Shown piece after piece: positions 13,001 through 24,083 of a DNA stretch of 64,000 bases. The notes under the pieces are model-generated. The model worked only from the letters and a program-made list of their open reading frames with translations. It was not told where the DNA came from and ran no database searches. Position 1 is the first letter of the stretch. Every line of letters starts with the position of its first letter. The DNA is from Phlebiopsis flavidoalba (taxonomy: Eukaryota > Basidiomycota > Agaricomycetes > Polyporales > Phanerochaetaceae): the NCBI GenBank assembly GCA_035772785.1, contig JAOCPU010000056.1, positions 1 to 64,000 of the forward strand. The letters are read 5' to 3'. The translations under genes and the position numbers were made by a program.

Positions 13001-15313
13001 TTCCTCCTTTCATACAACCGCCACGTTGTACGTCCAACATCCTATATGCTTGCTATTTTTCTCATTCTATCCGGCAGCTATCAACATAGCCAGGTGTCCG
13101 GGTTGTCAATGTATCGTCCCCTACTTTTGTGGACCTAAGGAACGCACCCACGACGATCAAATGGTATCATGTATCAGAAGATGACAGCATCAGTACAAAT
13201 CTTGAAGAAAGATGATGTAGGCCCTGGGGGGTAGGACGTCCGTTCACGGGCATGACAATTCGTAATGTACTTGCTAACATAATTCCTCGTTCTAATTCAA
13301 ACGAATCATACGTGCAGAGGAACACGTTTTTCGAGTGAGCCATCCACCGACATACCAGGAAACTACGACCTATTGACGCAATCCATGATGATACAGGGTT
13401 GGGATTATATCAGACAATTTTTTAACGAGTCAGTCTTCCGTCAAGACTGTGCATGGTACGCTCTAATTCTGATTACTAGGATCCCGTTCTTATACCGCCA
13501 TGCGTATGGATCAATTCCAACATCTTCCAGTCCCATACCATCGATGGTAGCCCAGACTATAGCACAACGCGCCATAATAGGCGTGATTGAACAACGTTAG
13601 TCCAATTCACCTTAACACCAGATGAGTTCACCAGAATCACATGACTGACTATACCTCAGTACGATAACTGGTCTGGGCAGACGAACCTATGAACCAAGGT
13701 TTTTAGTCCGAACGAGATCAATTTCGTTAGAATACTGACGATGATTTAGGACAACAAGTCCAACGTCGTGTCAACAATAACACGGCAACGACCGACAATC
13801 CGTCCACATGAGAGCGGAAATGACACGAATTGCAAACCAGTACCTGTGGATATCCTCAAGCCTGGCACATTTGACAGAACATCTGGATGCTTGAAACTCT
13901 TCGCCTTCGGTCGTTCAGTGCGCTAGGAGATTGTACGTAGGTAGTCGATCACTTCACTTGACCCCGTGATGCTCTAATCTTTTCGATAGATTTTGCTGTT
14001 TCAATAAAACAGCGGATAAGACGAAAAGCGTCGCCGGACAGGTTCAGCAGATACTTTCAGAAGTCACTCCGTCTACCGCGATCGACCCTCAACATGAGGC
14101 CCTTCCCGTCGCGTGTGGTATGCAGAAGTGGCTTGAATAGGGACCCTTCATACGTATCCCTGCGGTATGCACTTTAAGCCCATAACTGACAATTTCTTTT
14201 CGCATCTGACACGCGCGACAGTACACCTATCTAGAGTGGGCCGCGAGCCACAAACGCCTACGACCTTTTACAAGACGGTTCTATTGGTCACTGCCCGCAG
14301 TGCGGCAGGAGACTACCGCGCTACGTTGACTAAGACTGTTTCCGATCTGGGGTATTGGGTGGGGATTGCGGTCAGTTTGTTGTTTTGTTGTATTAACTGT
14401 AGGAATGGTCGCTCAGATCGCTGTTGCGTACCAGATCAATCTCTTCGAGCTTAATATCCAACACGGTATGTTTTTGAAACTTTTGTCATGGTTAGAACGC
14501 TGGCTGAACATCCGACCCTCAGCAATTACTTCCCCCGGAGTCCAGTACACCTAAATGTCATTTCCTCCGGGTTCAACAGCGCAGCTGGGCTAGATCGCAA
14601 TGATAATCAAACGTCTGATCGACAACACTCACCCAGGCTTAAGAAAGCCGGGGGGGCAAGGGAGGGAATTTTGGGTTAGGCAGCATTGTGAGCGCATCGC
14701 TTCCCTCATGCCGAACGTGTTCGCGTCTCAATTCCGATTAGTTCTATTGAAATACGGGCTAGGTGAGCGGGACATCGTGAACGATGTGCATTGGCCGTAG
14801 TTCACCCTTGTATCAGACCTCGGACGCGTGTAGTGCCTCGTCCTGTTCAGGCGACGTAGGGGCCGCGGGTGAGCCAAACCGTGTAGGAGTCGACATCGAC
14901 GCCAGACCAACAGGTGTTTATCCACTAAAGTCCATCACTGGCTCAGACAACGCCCAGATCACACGGTTTACATCTGCGACTTGCTCGTCCCTCGTGTTGT
15001 TCCCGGTTTTCGATCTGATCTGCGGGGCCCTGAACCCGACTAGTGTGGAGCCAGTGCAGATCGCTTTTGTACAACAACGGATGAGGCCCTTTGCAATGGC
15101 TCGTGTATTACCAGAACGTAGGGATTTTTCTTACATGGTCTCGATAAGATCGATCGTCTTTGGCATGTTAGTAGATTGATTCATGGGGACGTTGGTGAGC
15201 AATTTGGGGCTAGCTTCGCCTCAACTAATAATTCTGACCTGTTTCAGGTTCGCGAGTCGATGCACTATCTGAGCGCGGAGATAACACCTTCGAGGATGTT
15301 TCGTGCAACTTAG
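7046..15313 (+). CDS. Secreted multidomain chitinase (LysM, ChtBD1, GH18), long Pro/Thr-rich tail
   Basis: An endochitinase of glycoside hydrolase family 18 that should cut chitin outside the cell. A possible start at 7,046 opens a hydrophobic leader ending in NAFAAG. Half of a first LysM lies near 7,285-7,360 (ITAAQFASYNPG). A second LysM at 7,490-7,785 reads CATYTTVPNDSCS and later FTMCVSTGSPPP. A type 1 chitin-binding domain at 7,860-7,985 reads CGPASPGNATCPLKACC. GH18 follows at about 8,150-9,900: NIGYWASWAARRPC, AVGGWAFS, DGIDIDF, AYDYHGPWD, GPCSGASGILAQFE and CFGGSFVW. The Glu of DxxDxDxE is cut by an intron (8,689-8,713); only its first base is visible. The tail is rich in Thr, Pro, Gly and Ser with P-x-W-x-GPW motifs and holds the 11,110-12,220 element. 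The stop at 15,313 ends a short last exon beginning near 15,247. This domain order matches ascomycete subgroup C chitinases. Frames shift often, so exon borders are approximate. Confidence 0.85.
11110..12220. mobile_element. Non-autonomous TIR DNA transposon, 1,111 bp, TA target duplication
   Basis: The left end begins TGTCGCAAATC and the right end finishes GATTTGCGACA, an exact inverted match. TA lies on both outer sides (11,108-11,109 and 12,221-12,222), as expected for Tc1/mariner-type insertion. The inverted similarity continues imperfectly inward, with TTCCAAG followed by GCGCC at both ends. Beside the ends are many copies of CTCAAG and, inverted, CTTGAG (11,130-11,320 and 11,980-12,185). 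The middle has an AT-rich block (11,340-11,460) and a GA-rich block (11,740-11,880). No transposase is visible, so this is a deletion derivative or MITE-like element. Chitinase tail coding lies on both sides. Confidence 0.75.
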
Positions 15314-15371
15314 TATAACAGTCGGATGATTATTGTAGTTTGTTATTTTTCTCATTTACTGAAAGACTGGT

Positions 15372-18289
15372 TTATAATGGTGGTAAATAGGTCGACGGCC
15401 ATAATGGGGGCAGATATTCTGATATGATGGGGGAGTATTGGTCAGTCCGAGAATCAGTAAAACTCGAAAAGAGTTCTGACCTTGATAGCTAAAACCACTG
15501 AACAAGCAAGGCTCGTCGCATGAGTTTCATGAGACGAAACAATAGAACAAGCGACTTACACGTATCGAGACACGCGGTGTGCTGTAAGAACGGCCATCAG
15601 CACAGACATCGTCGCACATTACACGGGACTTACAAATAAATGGTGGCATGGCGCAAGACTATAGCTTTTCCTCGCATTCTGAGCTAGCAGGCTGCCTGTT
15701 CGCCGTGCTATGCTGCTATTGTCGCTCTTCTCGTCTACGCGCTGGCGCAACGCCGGGTCCACCGTGATAGCATCCATGCATATGGCGCAATCTCCGAGAG
15801 ATTGCTCCGGAGCTTCAGGGTCAGGGAGGGGCATTGGCGGATGGTAATCATAGGTCTCGACTTTCGCGACCTGCATAGTGGGTGATGTGAGAAGCATAAC
15901 CTTATTACAACAGTGTCAACGTCAACCATACCCTCGAGGGAGGAAGAAGGCTGGGCTGAAATAGCCTTGCATGATTATGACGGCTGCTTGGAAGAGACAT
16001 GCAAAACGCCACGCCGTACACCCAGGCTACGTAGAATGAGGTTTAGTTCAGTATCCATGAGAAGTATAACAGCACACTTAGCGTCTGGGCTCAACGTCAA
16101 GGATATTTTTCGGGCATGCCAAAAAGTCTGTGAGAGACGTCATACCAGCACGACGGACATGATAGAACAGGACGACGTACACATGAGGTAGTACAGACGA
16201 CAAAGCGGTGACACCAAGCAGATACTCGCTGCTGAGGCCACTTGAGCGCCCTCGTCGGACGCCTCGGTAGATCTGTAGCGACCACATGAACACATACAGC
16301 AAACCAACAAAGAGAGCCAGCGGGAGTGAAAGAGCAATGACTAGGCGGAACACCACCAATAGGAAGAAAGATATGATGAACCCTGGACGGTATCCGTGTG
16401 TTCAAAACCGCATGTAACGAATTTGGAGACGACAGAAGCTTACAAAGTCTAGCAGATGGGTCGTTCCGAATGTGATCAAACAAGTACCGGAAGAGCCCAG
16501 GTCTGGGAGGATTAGCTGGCGTTACGGTGACGGTCGGCGCAGGCGCTGCTATAGGGAGCTGTCCGTTCGTAGCAGCTTCGTCATCCGCTGCGGGAGCTGG
16601 GGGTGTGGCGGGAGGAGCAGGCACAACAGGTCGTGGTGGCGTAGGTCTTACGTCTTCAGGAACCTTGCATCTGTCCTACGATTACAGAGAATTGCTGAGA
16701 AAAGTCTTGAGTATAGAGGGAGAGAAGGGACTTCAAATCACGCACTGGCCTCTTGGACGAACAGGATGCACGCCAAACCAGCCGGGGCGAGAACAGCCAT
16801 GGATGTCCGACCGTCCGCGAGGATAGCCAGAGTGACGTGCTGGTGCGAGATAAGTTCGAGTCCTTGTCATTTGAAAGTGTATCACGTACCCCAACGAAGG
16901 AGACCGCATCAATCAAGCTCTGCATTATGAAAGGGTATCTTGAGACACGAGAGAGTCCAGCAGCCGAGCAGCGACTTCGTGAAGCCTGACGGGTATGGAG
17001 CAAAGTAAGGCCAAATTCACAGCTGTGGATATCCCCGCATCTGCAGATGAAGTGAGCCCTGTACCTACCATGCAGCATACGCAGAACTTACAGGAGGTGA
17101 TTTTACGGAAGAGAGTTTTGTGATCTGCAAATGATTAACTCGCTGCTGTGACATTCATTGTACCAGTCACGCACTTTCATGCCTTCAACCTCAGGCAGGT
17201 CATAAGAGGATTCCACAATTCTTGCTGACCAGTACACCACGCATCTTCATGTCAGGCGAACGGACCGTCGTGATGCCTGTAGGCTCGTCAATCTCGTCCT
17301 CAAGCTCCTGCAACAATGCCTGGGGGACATCGCATTCGTTGAAGTTGAGCAAAAAACTGGAAGGAGCAGTCCGTTCTGATCTTCTCGTCTGCATTTAATC
17401 TTAGCTTATGCGTGCGATGACGTTCCGTGAAGACATACCCTCTGTATTCTCCACGGTCGCACCGTTTTCAATCTTCTCCTTCAACTTCTTCGTTCTAGAA
17501 AACCATGTCTGCCAATATGACATGAGCGCAGTCTCGTTCATTCTGGCTGGTGGAACGAGCATCGGGATATTCCTACTGTCCGTTCCGCGCCTGGCGTGAC
17601 ATGAATCAGCTTTATACTCGAAGAATCTCCTAATACTGAGCGCATCTACTTATTGCCACTGGGTTCCGCGAACGCATATATGCTGCCGTTTGTCACAAAA
17701 TGAACACCATCGAGCTCCAATCTCAATTCTTCCGCGCTCTCTGGGTCTGTGACATCGATCTTAGGCCCTAGCATGTTACGCGCACGCGTGAGATGTAGGA
17801 AGAAGGATGCGGGCACGCGACTTACATGGATTATAGCAATATCCTTTGACAAACCACTTCATTCTTCGCTTCGTCCCATATAAGCTTGTCTCCGAAGCTG
17901 ATCGCGACCTTGTCCTGACCCGAGTCCAGTTCCAGTTTGCCGAGGCGGCGCGTGAGCTCGGTCGCCATTTGTGAGGTTCGCGCTGGAGACTAGACTGTCT
18001 GTGAAGGTGTGGCCATGGTGGGAGTGGGTGTGTAGCCGTTGCTTTGTAGGTTCGTGAGATTCTGCAAAGCGACATCACCGCCTCATCGCCAGAAGCCGGT
18101 CAAGTTCGCGTAGTAGGATGAAGACGATGGGTCGACTGGGAGCCAAAGATGACGATACTCTCGATAAGAGGCAGAATAGAAGGGTCTTGGACTGGCTGCC
18201 AACCCATGGTAGTGCTTGTGCGTTTTTTTGCATGGACCGATGCTGCCGAAGGGGACTGACGAGGGTGAAGTTCTCGGTGCCTGTGCCAT
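15372..18289 (-). CDS. dsc1: Dsc E3 ubiquitin ligase complex RING subunit (Tul1/Dsc1 family)
   Basis: A Golgi/endosomal multi-pass membrane E3 ligase. In fission yeast the Dsc complex cleaves SREBP; in budding yeast Tul1 ubiquitinates misplaced membrane proteins. Read from the 5' end on the minus strand, lumenal pieces are YYANLTGFWR (near 18,095), GPKIDVTDPE and GVHFVTNGSIYAF (17,680-17,770), then EDEIDEPTGITTVRSPDM and MRGVLVSKNCGIL (17,205-17,310). Next are QSLIDAVSFVG, a Pro/Ala-rich loop (16,500-16,640), hydrophobic segments such as RLVIALSLPLALFVGLLY (16,290-16,350), and VLFYHVRRAGMTS. The C-terminal RING reads LGDCAICMDAI and SYSLAPCHHLF. Introns then split it into HTACLDT, W-LAIK and NICP, ending RRP..PPL with the stop at 15,372-15,374. 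Several single-base frame breaks occur. The start is uncertain and the signal peptide was not identified. It converges on the chitinase with 58 bases between the stop codons. Confidence 0.88.
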
Positions 18290-21200
18290 TAAGTCCAGGC
18301 GGAATAATTCGCTATTTGGTGACTTATGTGTCTGTCAGGGTATCAAGGTATTGTGGTTTCGAGCAAGTATCCTCTTCTCCTTGATCATTTGTTATCATGA
18401 ATAGCACGAAGGATATAAAGATGAATGAAGGCAAAGCACGCTGCGTGGGTGCCGACGAGGCATGTCGTCTGGGGCAGTCACGGTCCCGCGCTCAGGCATC
18501 AGCAGGTTCGCGGGTGTATCTGGCATGATATAAGTATTAGATTAGGATATGTCATAAGCCTGTAGAGGAATGTCAAGGATGGGGAATAGAACGTCGTGCA
18601 AGAGAACCCAGTTGGTGGGCAGCGTAGAGAGGAGATGACGACGGCGCTCCCGGAAGCCGAAGGCGGGATCCGTTGCGCCAGCAGCCAAATAAGGAAAGTT
18701 TCCCGAGCGCGAACAACATAATGATACGCTACAGGTGATCTTAATACTAAAGTGATACACAAATTAGATAAACCTCGATCGTGTGTGTGTTTAAAGTTAG
18801 TTGCTCCTCCCAGATTCCTCCTCCATTGGATGGATCATTTTCCACACTGAGCATTTTGAGCCCCCGCACCTATCCGCGAAACGCTCGAGGGTCAATCCCA
18901 ACGTGGGGGGGCAAAGCATGGTCCCTTGCTGTCATATCATTCGTTCACCAACGTCGCAAAGTCACAACCCGCCCGAAGGAGTCCCAGTGAGCGCACAAAG
19001 CTCGACGACCCGGGCACTTCATGTATGCCCTGGCCGATTTTGAGGGACCACCTCCGTCGCCGGGCATCGAGTGCAAGAGGGACCACGCATGTAAACCAGA
19101 AGGACCGCGAGAGGGGAAGATGGTGGTGGTGGAATCACGGAGTATGCCGATCGCGCGGGCCCGTCAGTGCACGGTCGTGCGGCAGAGATCCCGGTTGTGT
19201 GTTCCTGCAGTCCGGTTGGTGCAAACATACCGAAGGGCCAATTGTACGTGTGTGTGTGTGGCGGCGTACAACGGCACCAAACTTATAAGTAGTCCAGCAA
19301 GTGACGGTATAACCAGCGCGCAGTCCGGTGATGATCTTCATTTTTCGTTGTAACCATCATGGGTTGCATCTAATCGTCATCCAGTCTTTCGGAAAGGCAG
19401 TGAGATGCAAATGGTAAGCGCGCCTAGAAAAGTCATGTTTTCAGCAATAAGATTTGTGTATGGACTCCTCGCTGTACGGTAAGAAGCGTGGACCTAAGTA
19501 GTGCTTGATCATCCAAGCCATGCTTTCTCCGTCTGAGAAATCGCTCGCTAACAAGAGCGATAGTTATTGAGGTCCCCTTCCGTTCTTCTCTCTAACCCTC
19601 GTTCGTTCCTGCGACTACCAGGAAGTCTCCTCGACCGAAGGCCCTGGGGCCAAGTGCATCTTCCATTGAGTCCAAAGTGTAAACTCCGTCCGTCTACGCA
19701 GTGAGGCACGCCCGGAACTTTTTCCTTGACGGGGCCCAGTTGCGTGTGAGGGTGCTTGTGGGGCAATGGTGGGAATAGCTGCGGTGTCCTACTCAAAGCA
19801 TCCTTCATCGCTGAGCGTGCTGCTTGTCTTTGAGGTTTCCTGACGATGACATGTAGGGTATCGGGAAAGAGTGGGGGACGACTATATGACGACGGGAGCC
19901 ATCGGGCGGTTCAAGGCGGGAGCTATCGACTCTGGCTACGTGAATTTCTTGCCATAAGTGGGGGCCGCCGCAACCCTGGAACGACCAGAGAGCGACAGAT
20001 TATGAATCCTCGAGCGGTGGCCACGTGACAAAAAGGATGTGGGTGCCAGAGACATCGCGTAATTTACAGGAGAGGCATGGGTGGTATTTGCGTGCAGCCT
20101 GATAGCACACAGCATGGCGCTACGGAGGGGTTCGCCCGGTAAGTGCGGCGGTGCAACTGGCCCCTTAGGACGGTTCGGTCCATCTAAAAAAGCGCGCTAA
20201 CTCACCGGCGCGATTAGACAGAGCGTTTTGGGCTTGTGTGGGTTCCCGTCAATAGAAATAACAGTACATAGAGCGACGCAGTATAGGGAATTATACGCTA
20301 CGACGCCGCGGAGCAATGGCAATGTTGAAGGGAGGAGATTGGACAGTCATGCTCTTTGGGGAGTAACAGTGTGAAAGGTTCGGCAATGGACGCTTGAGGG
20401 CGGCAAAGAAGGTCAAGTGCGCATTTGATACAAAAATCTGTAAATTTTATAAAACAGTAGTTCTTAATACACCGACTGTAAAGACTTCAAAGACCACACA
20501 AGACACCAAACCCAGTGGAGGTACTGTAGGCAGGGCTCTATAGGCGTGTGTGAAGATGGCGGCTGTGTGCTCCGTGTCGTGGCTGTATATCCAATATGGA
20601 CTCCCAACCGTTGCCGTACCTCGAGCTAGTAGCGAAGCTCCCCCGTGGAGGCAGCGACCTGGACTCGTCCTTCCAGAGGGAGGTATGCTTAAAAGGACAG
20701 CCTGGAGTTAAGAGTCGGACGTAGATAGGTCATAGCCTCTTGTGTGGGAGCTTGTAACTGGGTAGAACTTAATCTTCTGGAAGACTTGAATATAAAGTCA
20801 TGAGTCCCTAGTACCCGCTCTTCTGTGAGACTATCGCTATCGCTGCCCCTCGAGTTAAGAACTCTATGCCATCATGACGAGAAAGATCTTAATCCATGCA
20901 CACTTCAAGATGTGGGGTGAAGATCAGCTTGAAAGCTGAGAGGGTAACCTCCGAATGTAATTTCATCCGTAATGGCCGTTCTATACAAGCCGAGGAATTT
21001 TCGTCATAGCAGGCTGCCGTACAGCATGATGGCAGAGCGAGTATATGGTACGCTGACCGTATCTCTCCACTATTGACCTTTACAGATGGACGTCTGAGCC
21101 AAAACGGCTCGTGTTCAGGAACGTTGCAGGATAAAAACCAGCGCCCCCGAAATGCCGAAGGGCTTCGTCAAAACCCCCGCCCCAGGTCCCCAGCGAGTGG

Positions 21201-21537
21201 AGGACACGCCCAGGGCGTTGTTGGCAGCGAAGAGCTGATTGAGCACGTGCGGTCGACCACGCTGCATCAAGGCGTGAACTATGACGGTGAGCGTGCAGTA
21301 CGCCCAGTCGAACACAGAGGAAAGGAAAGGCGCGGGAGGAGAGAGGACGCTGTTTGCGAGCCGGGATATGTCGGCAAGCTCCGGAGCGCCCTGCCGGCGA
21401 ACGTTCGCTTCAAAAAAGCAGACGGACTCGCCATCCCTCAACCTCTCCCTCCACCACCTCTACCACCTCCTCCGCCGGACTGGGCATCCAGGCGTATCTA
21501 GACTTTACATTACCAGGACATCCGTATAGATAATATC
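18290..21537. other. Intergenic, no recognised gene
   Basis: The first few hundred bases may contain the missing first exon and promoter of the minus-strand dsc1 gene. The rest, to about 21,500, shows only short open frames with no recognisable family and no clear exon series. The segment just before 21,538 has a Pro-rich open frame (PPPPLPPPPP near 21,445-21,480) that I read as 5' flank of the phosphate carrier, not as a protein. Confidence 0.45.
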
Positions 21538-22729
21538 ATGGCAAGCCCTTGCACCATCCGGCAAGGTGGGACGCCAGGTAAGTCGCGACGCGTATCGTCC
21601 CAGAGCCCTCTCTCAAAAGAACTCGCAGGTTCCTGGGACCCGTTCCCCACGACACCTCCTACTAACGCAAAATGTATGCTTGGTGGTGCCCTCGCGTGCG
21701 GTGTTACCCACGCAGGTATTACCCCTCTCGATGTACAAAATGTAACATGCAGGTATGATCGCCTCGCGCTCTGACGTGTCGCACTTCCTCACGTATTTTC
21801 CCTGCCCAGGTCAACCCTGGCAAGTTCAAGGGTCTCGTCTCTGGCCTCAAGACCATCTCCGCGGAGGAGGGCAGCAGGGGTCTCTCTGGAAGGGCTGTCG
21901 GCCCCACCTTCATTGGCTACTCGCTCCAGGGTATGTTTCAAGTACGGTCTGTCCGACGAGGTCTTCAAGGACACGTACATGAACCTTGCTGGTGAGGAGG
22001 CCTCCACCAAGTACAAGGGTGCCATTTGGCTCGCCCGGCTATCTGCGTCCGCCGAGTTCTTCTTCGCCGACGTTGCCCTCTGCCCCCTGGAGATGACCAA
22101 AGGTCAAGATCCAGACCAGCCCCGGCTGGCACCTTCCCATTCCCACCGGTGCTGCTCTTGCCCGCATGAGCGCAACCGCCGCTGAGACCCGCTTCCCCTT
22201 TGGCTCGCTCGTCCCGCTCTGGTCGCGTCAGGTCCGTACTCCGCTCTCCCGAAATCTTCCACGCAAAGCTGATCCCCGATCCCGCATTAGATCCCCTACA
22301 CGATGGACCGAAGTTCTTCTTCTTCGAGTACATCGTCCAACGCTGCTTTCTAACAATCCTACGTCTTCACCGCGCCCCAAGGACACCTACAGCAAGACCA
22401 CCCAGCTCGGCGTCACCTTCGCGTCCGGCTACTCCGCCGGTGTCGTCTGCGCCATCGTCTCGCACCCCGCTGACTCCGTCGTCTCGCTCATGGGCAAGGC
22501 CGAGAACAAGGGCAAGAGCATCGGCGGCCATTGCGTCGGAGGTCGGCATTGCCAACCTCGCGACCAAGGGTCTCGGCACGCGTGTCATCATGATTGGTAC
22601 CCTCACTGGTACGTCAGCTTCTCGAAGCGCGTATTCGCAGTTGAATTGACTCTGTTGTGTAGGCTTCCAGTGGTGGATTTACGACACCTTCAAGACGCCA
22701 TGGGTATGGGTACCACTGGTGGCAAAGTA
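21538..22729 (+). CDS. Mitochondrial phosphate carrier protein
   Basis: An inner-membrane carrier (SLC25 family) that brings inorganic phosphate, or phosphate with copper, into the matrix for ATP synthesis. Repeat 1 shows MLGGALACGVTHAGITPLDV (21,670-21,740), the P-x-[DE] signature. After an intron come VNPGKFKGLVSGLKTI and SAEEG. Repeat 2 contains GPTFIGYSLQGMFKYG, VFKDTYMNLAGEE, TKYKGAIWLA and CPLEMTK. Repeat 3 contains QLGVTFASGYSAGVVCAIV, SHPADSVVSLM, GIANLATKGLGTRVIMIG and a WWIYDTFKT end. These motifs fit the yeast Pic2/Mir1 group; which of the two cannot be decided. Frame breaks include an extra A after the CPLEMTK codons (near 22,100), an extra C near 22,530 and changes around 22,305-22,370. 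The start at 21,538 is a guess; the conserved part begins at about 21,665. Confidence 0.92.
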
Positions 22730-23514
22730 AGCGTGTCGGAGAGTTTGTGTGGACTTGGTGTCGCTGTCGTTGATTTATATCGCTTCCGCTCTCGTATCCG
22801 GTACCTGTCGTTCATATGTAATAGACTATACGCGGACATACCCCATACACAAATTGCTATCGCGATCAGTCTCCGAAAGTGTGACGAAGTTGAACCGTGT
22901 TGCGTTTGAGACTGTAAATTTGAATGGTAGTTTGTGGTGGCCTGGGGAACATACCGTACGTCATAGGCAGCTTACGTCAGAGAAGGGCGTCTACTTAACA
23001 CTCAATATTTTCTTCGCTACCCGCGTCGCAACCAGTTCGCATGGTTCTTTTTTTCTGTAATAGCTGTAGTGCGCGTCGAAATATATACGTGTTGCGCAAG
23101 GTGTTGCGATGAGGTCATTGTCGTCACAGAACACAAATATGCTGGGGTGAAAAAAATGACTGAACCGAGTTGCTCGATCGTGACACCGCTCGGCTACACT
23201 TCAAGGAGGCTGGCATCGAGGGAAAGATATCGCATGCACTGATTTTATTCACCAGTATACTTTCATGTGACTGCGTCAGAATAGTCTTGGCCAACCGTCA
23301 CACTCAAGGAAAAGCCGAGAACATGCAGCTCACGTTTTGTCAGATTTAATGAACGAAAAGTCTAACGATAAAAGGGTAAGATTAACGTGACCTCGGATGT
23401 ATATTCGCAGAGCTGAGAATCGGCCTCAAATCGCGAGCACTTAATCCCATCTCGATACCACCGAACGCGCACGATCTAGCGCAAAAGAAGATTAACACAG
23501 CAGCACCTTTAGCT
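22730..23514. other. Intergenic, no recognised gene
   Basis: This holds the 3' flank of the phosphate carrier and, towards the right, what may be the 3' end of the minus-strand DUF336-like gene. A GTAAGC donor with a TAG acceptor near 23,470-23,516 on the minus strand suggests a further exon, but I cannot place its end. Nothing else stands out. Confidence 0.4.
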
Positions 23515-24083
23515 TACCTGAGGCCACCGCCACTCACTCCCAGCCCGCCCACCGATCTGGATACCGGAGGCAGAACGGCACCCGTACCGTATCGCAAGCC
23601 AATCTCGCACGGACCATTTGCGACCAGCTGATGCGCCCCGAGCTCACGCTTAGGAGCGCCCCTGCCGCCGCCCGCTAGCACTGGTTTCACGGCGACGGCG
23701 TGCCGGCGATGACCGCCAACCCGGCGCACAGGGCCCAGGGCCGCCTTCGGCCCTGCGCCTGCGAGCTTGGCGGCCCCGTGCGTATGTAAGCTCGAGTTTG
23801 ATCGGGCCGCGTATGTTGTTGTCCAGGGAAAGGCGCGGGGGCGTAGTGATGGTGACTCAGGGGGCGGACCCACAACGCGTCCGCGGTGCTGATGTAATGT
23901 CGCGGGGCCCAGGGCGTCGGCCCTCCTACGTCTGGTGCGTCCGAACGACCGGTGGACGACGCGCGTCATGCGATGCAACCGCGTGAGTGAGCATGGCGTC
24001 CTCACCCGTCCCGCCTGCGTCTTTGAGTCGAGCAGAGCTTGTGCTCCTCCAAGTGTAAGCTTGGTAATGTCGTCCTCGATCAT
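23515..24083 (-). CDS. GlcG/HbpS-like (DUF336) protein, tentative
   Basis: The DUF336 family comprises small proteins of about 140-190 residues. Some bacterial members bind haem, and fungal members have no settled role. The first exon reads MIEDDITKLTLGGAQALL, the typical family N-terminus (acidic residue, then TLxGAQALL), followed by a donor-like GTGAGG near 24,015. The 3' part reads PKRELGAHQLVANGP, then GLRYGTGAVLPP and VGGLGVSGG. That last string matches the glycine-rich motif near the family C-terminus. The middle, expected to hold the RMDGA-type motif, is not readable, so the gene is either frame-broken or differently spliced. A 220-codon open frame runs through the locus, but I regard part of it as intron. 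Upstream, ALMRFVRHTAG could belong to an extended N-terminus. Confidence 0.45.

Noticed and set aside
7046..15313. Calling the chitinase a killer-toxin gene
   Set aside because: Subgroup C chitinases share domains with the chitinase-like subunit of killer toxins, but no toxin-delivery partner or toxin subunit is visible; a chitin-degrading role is the supported reading.
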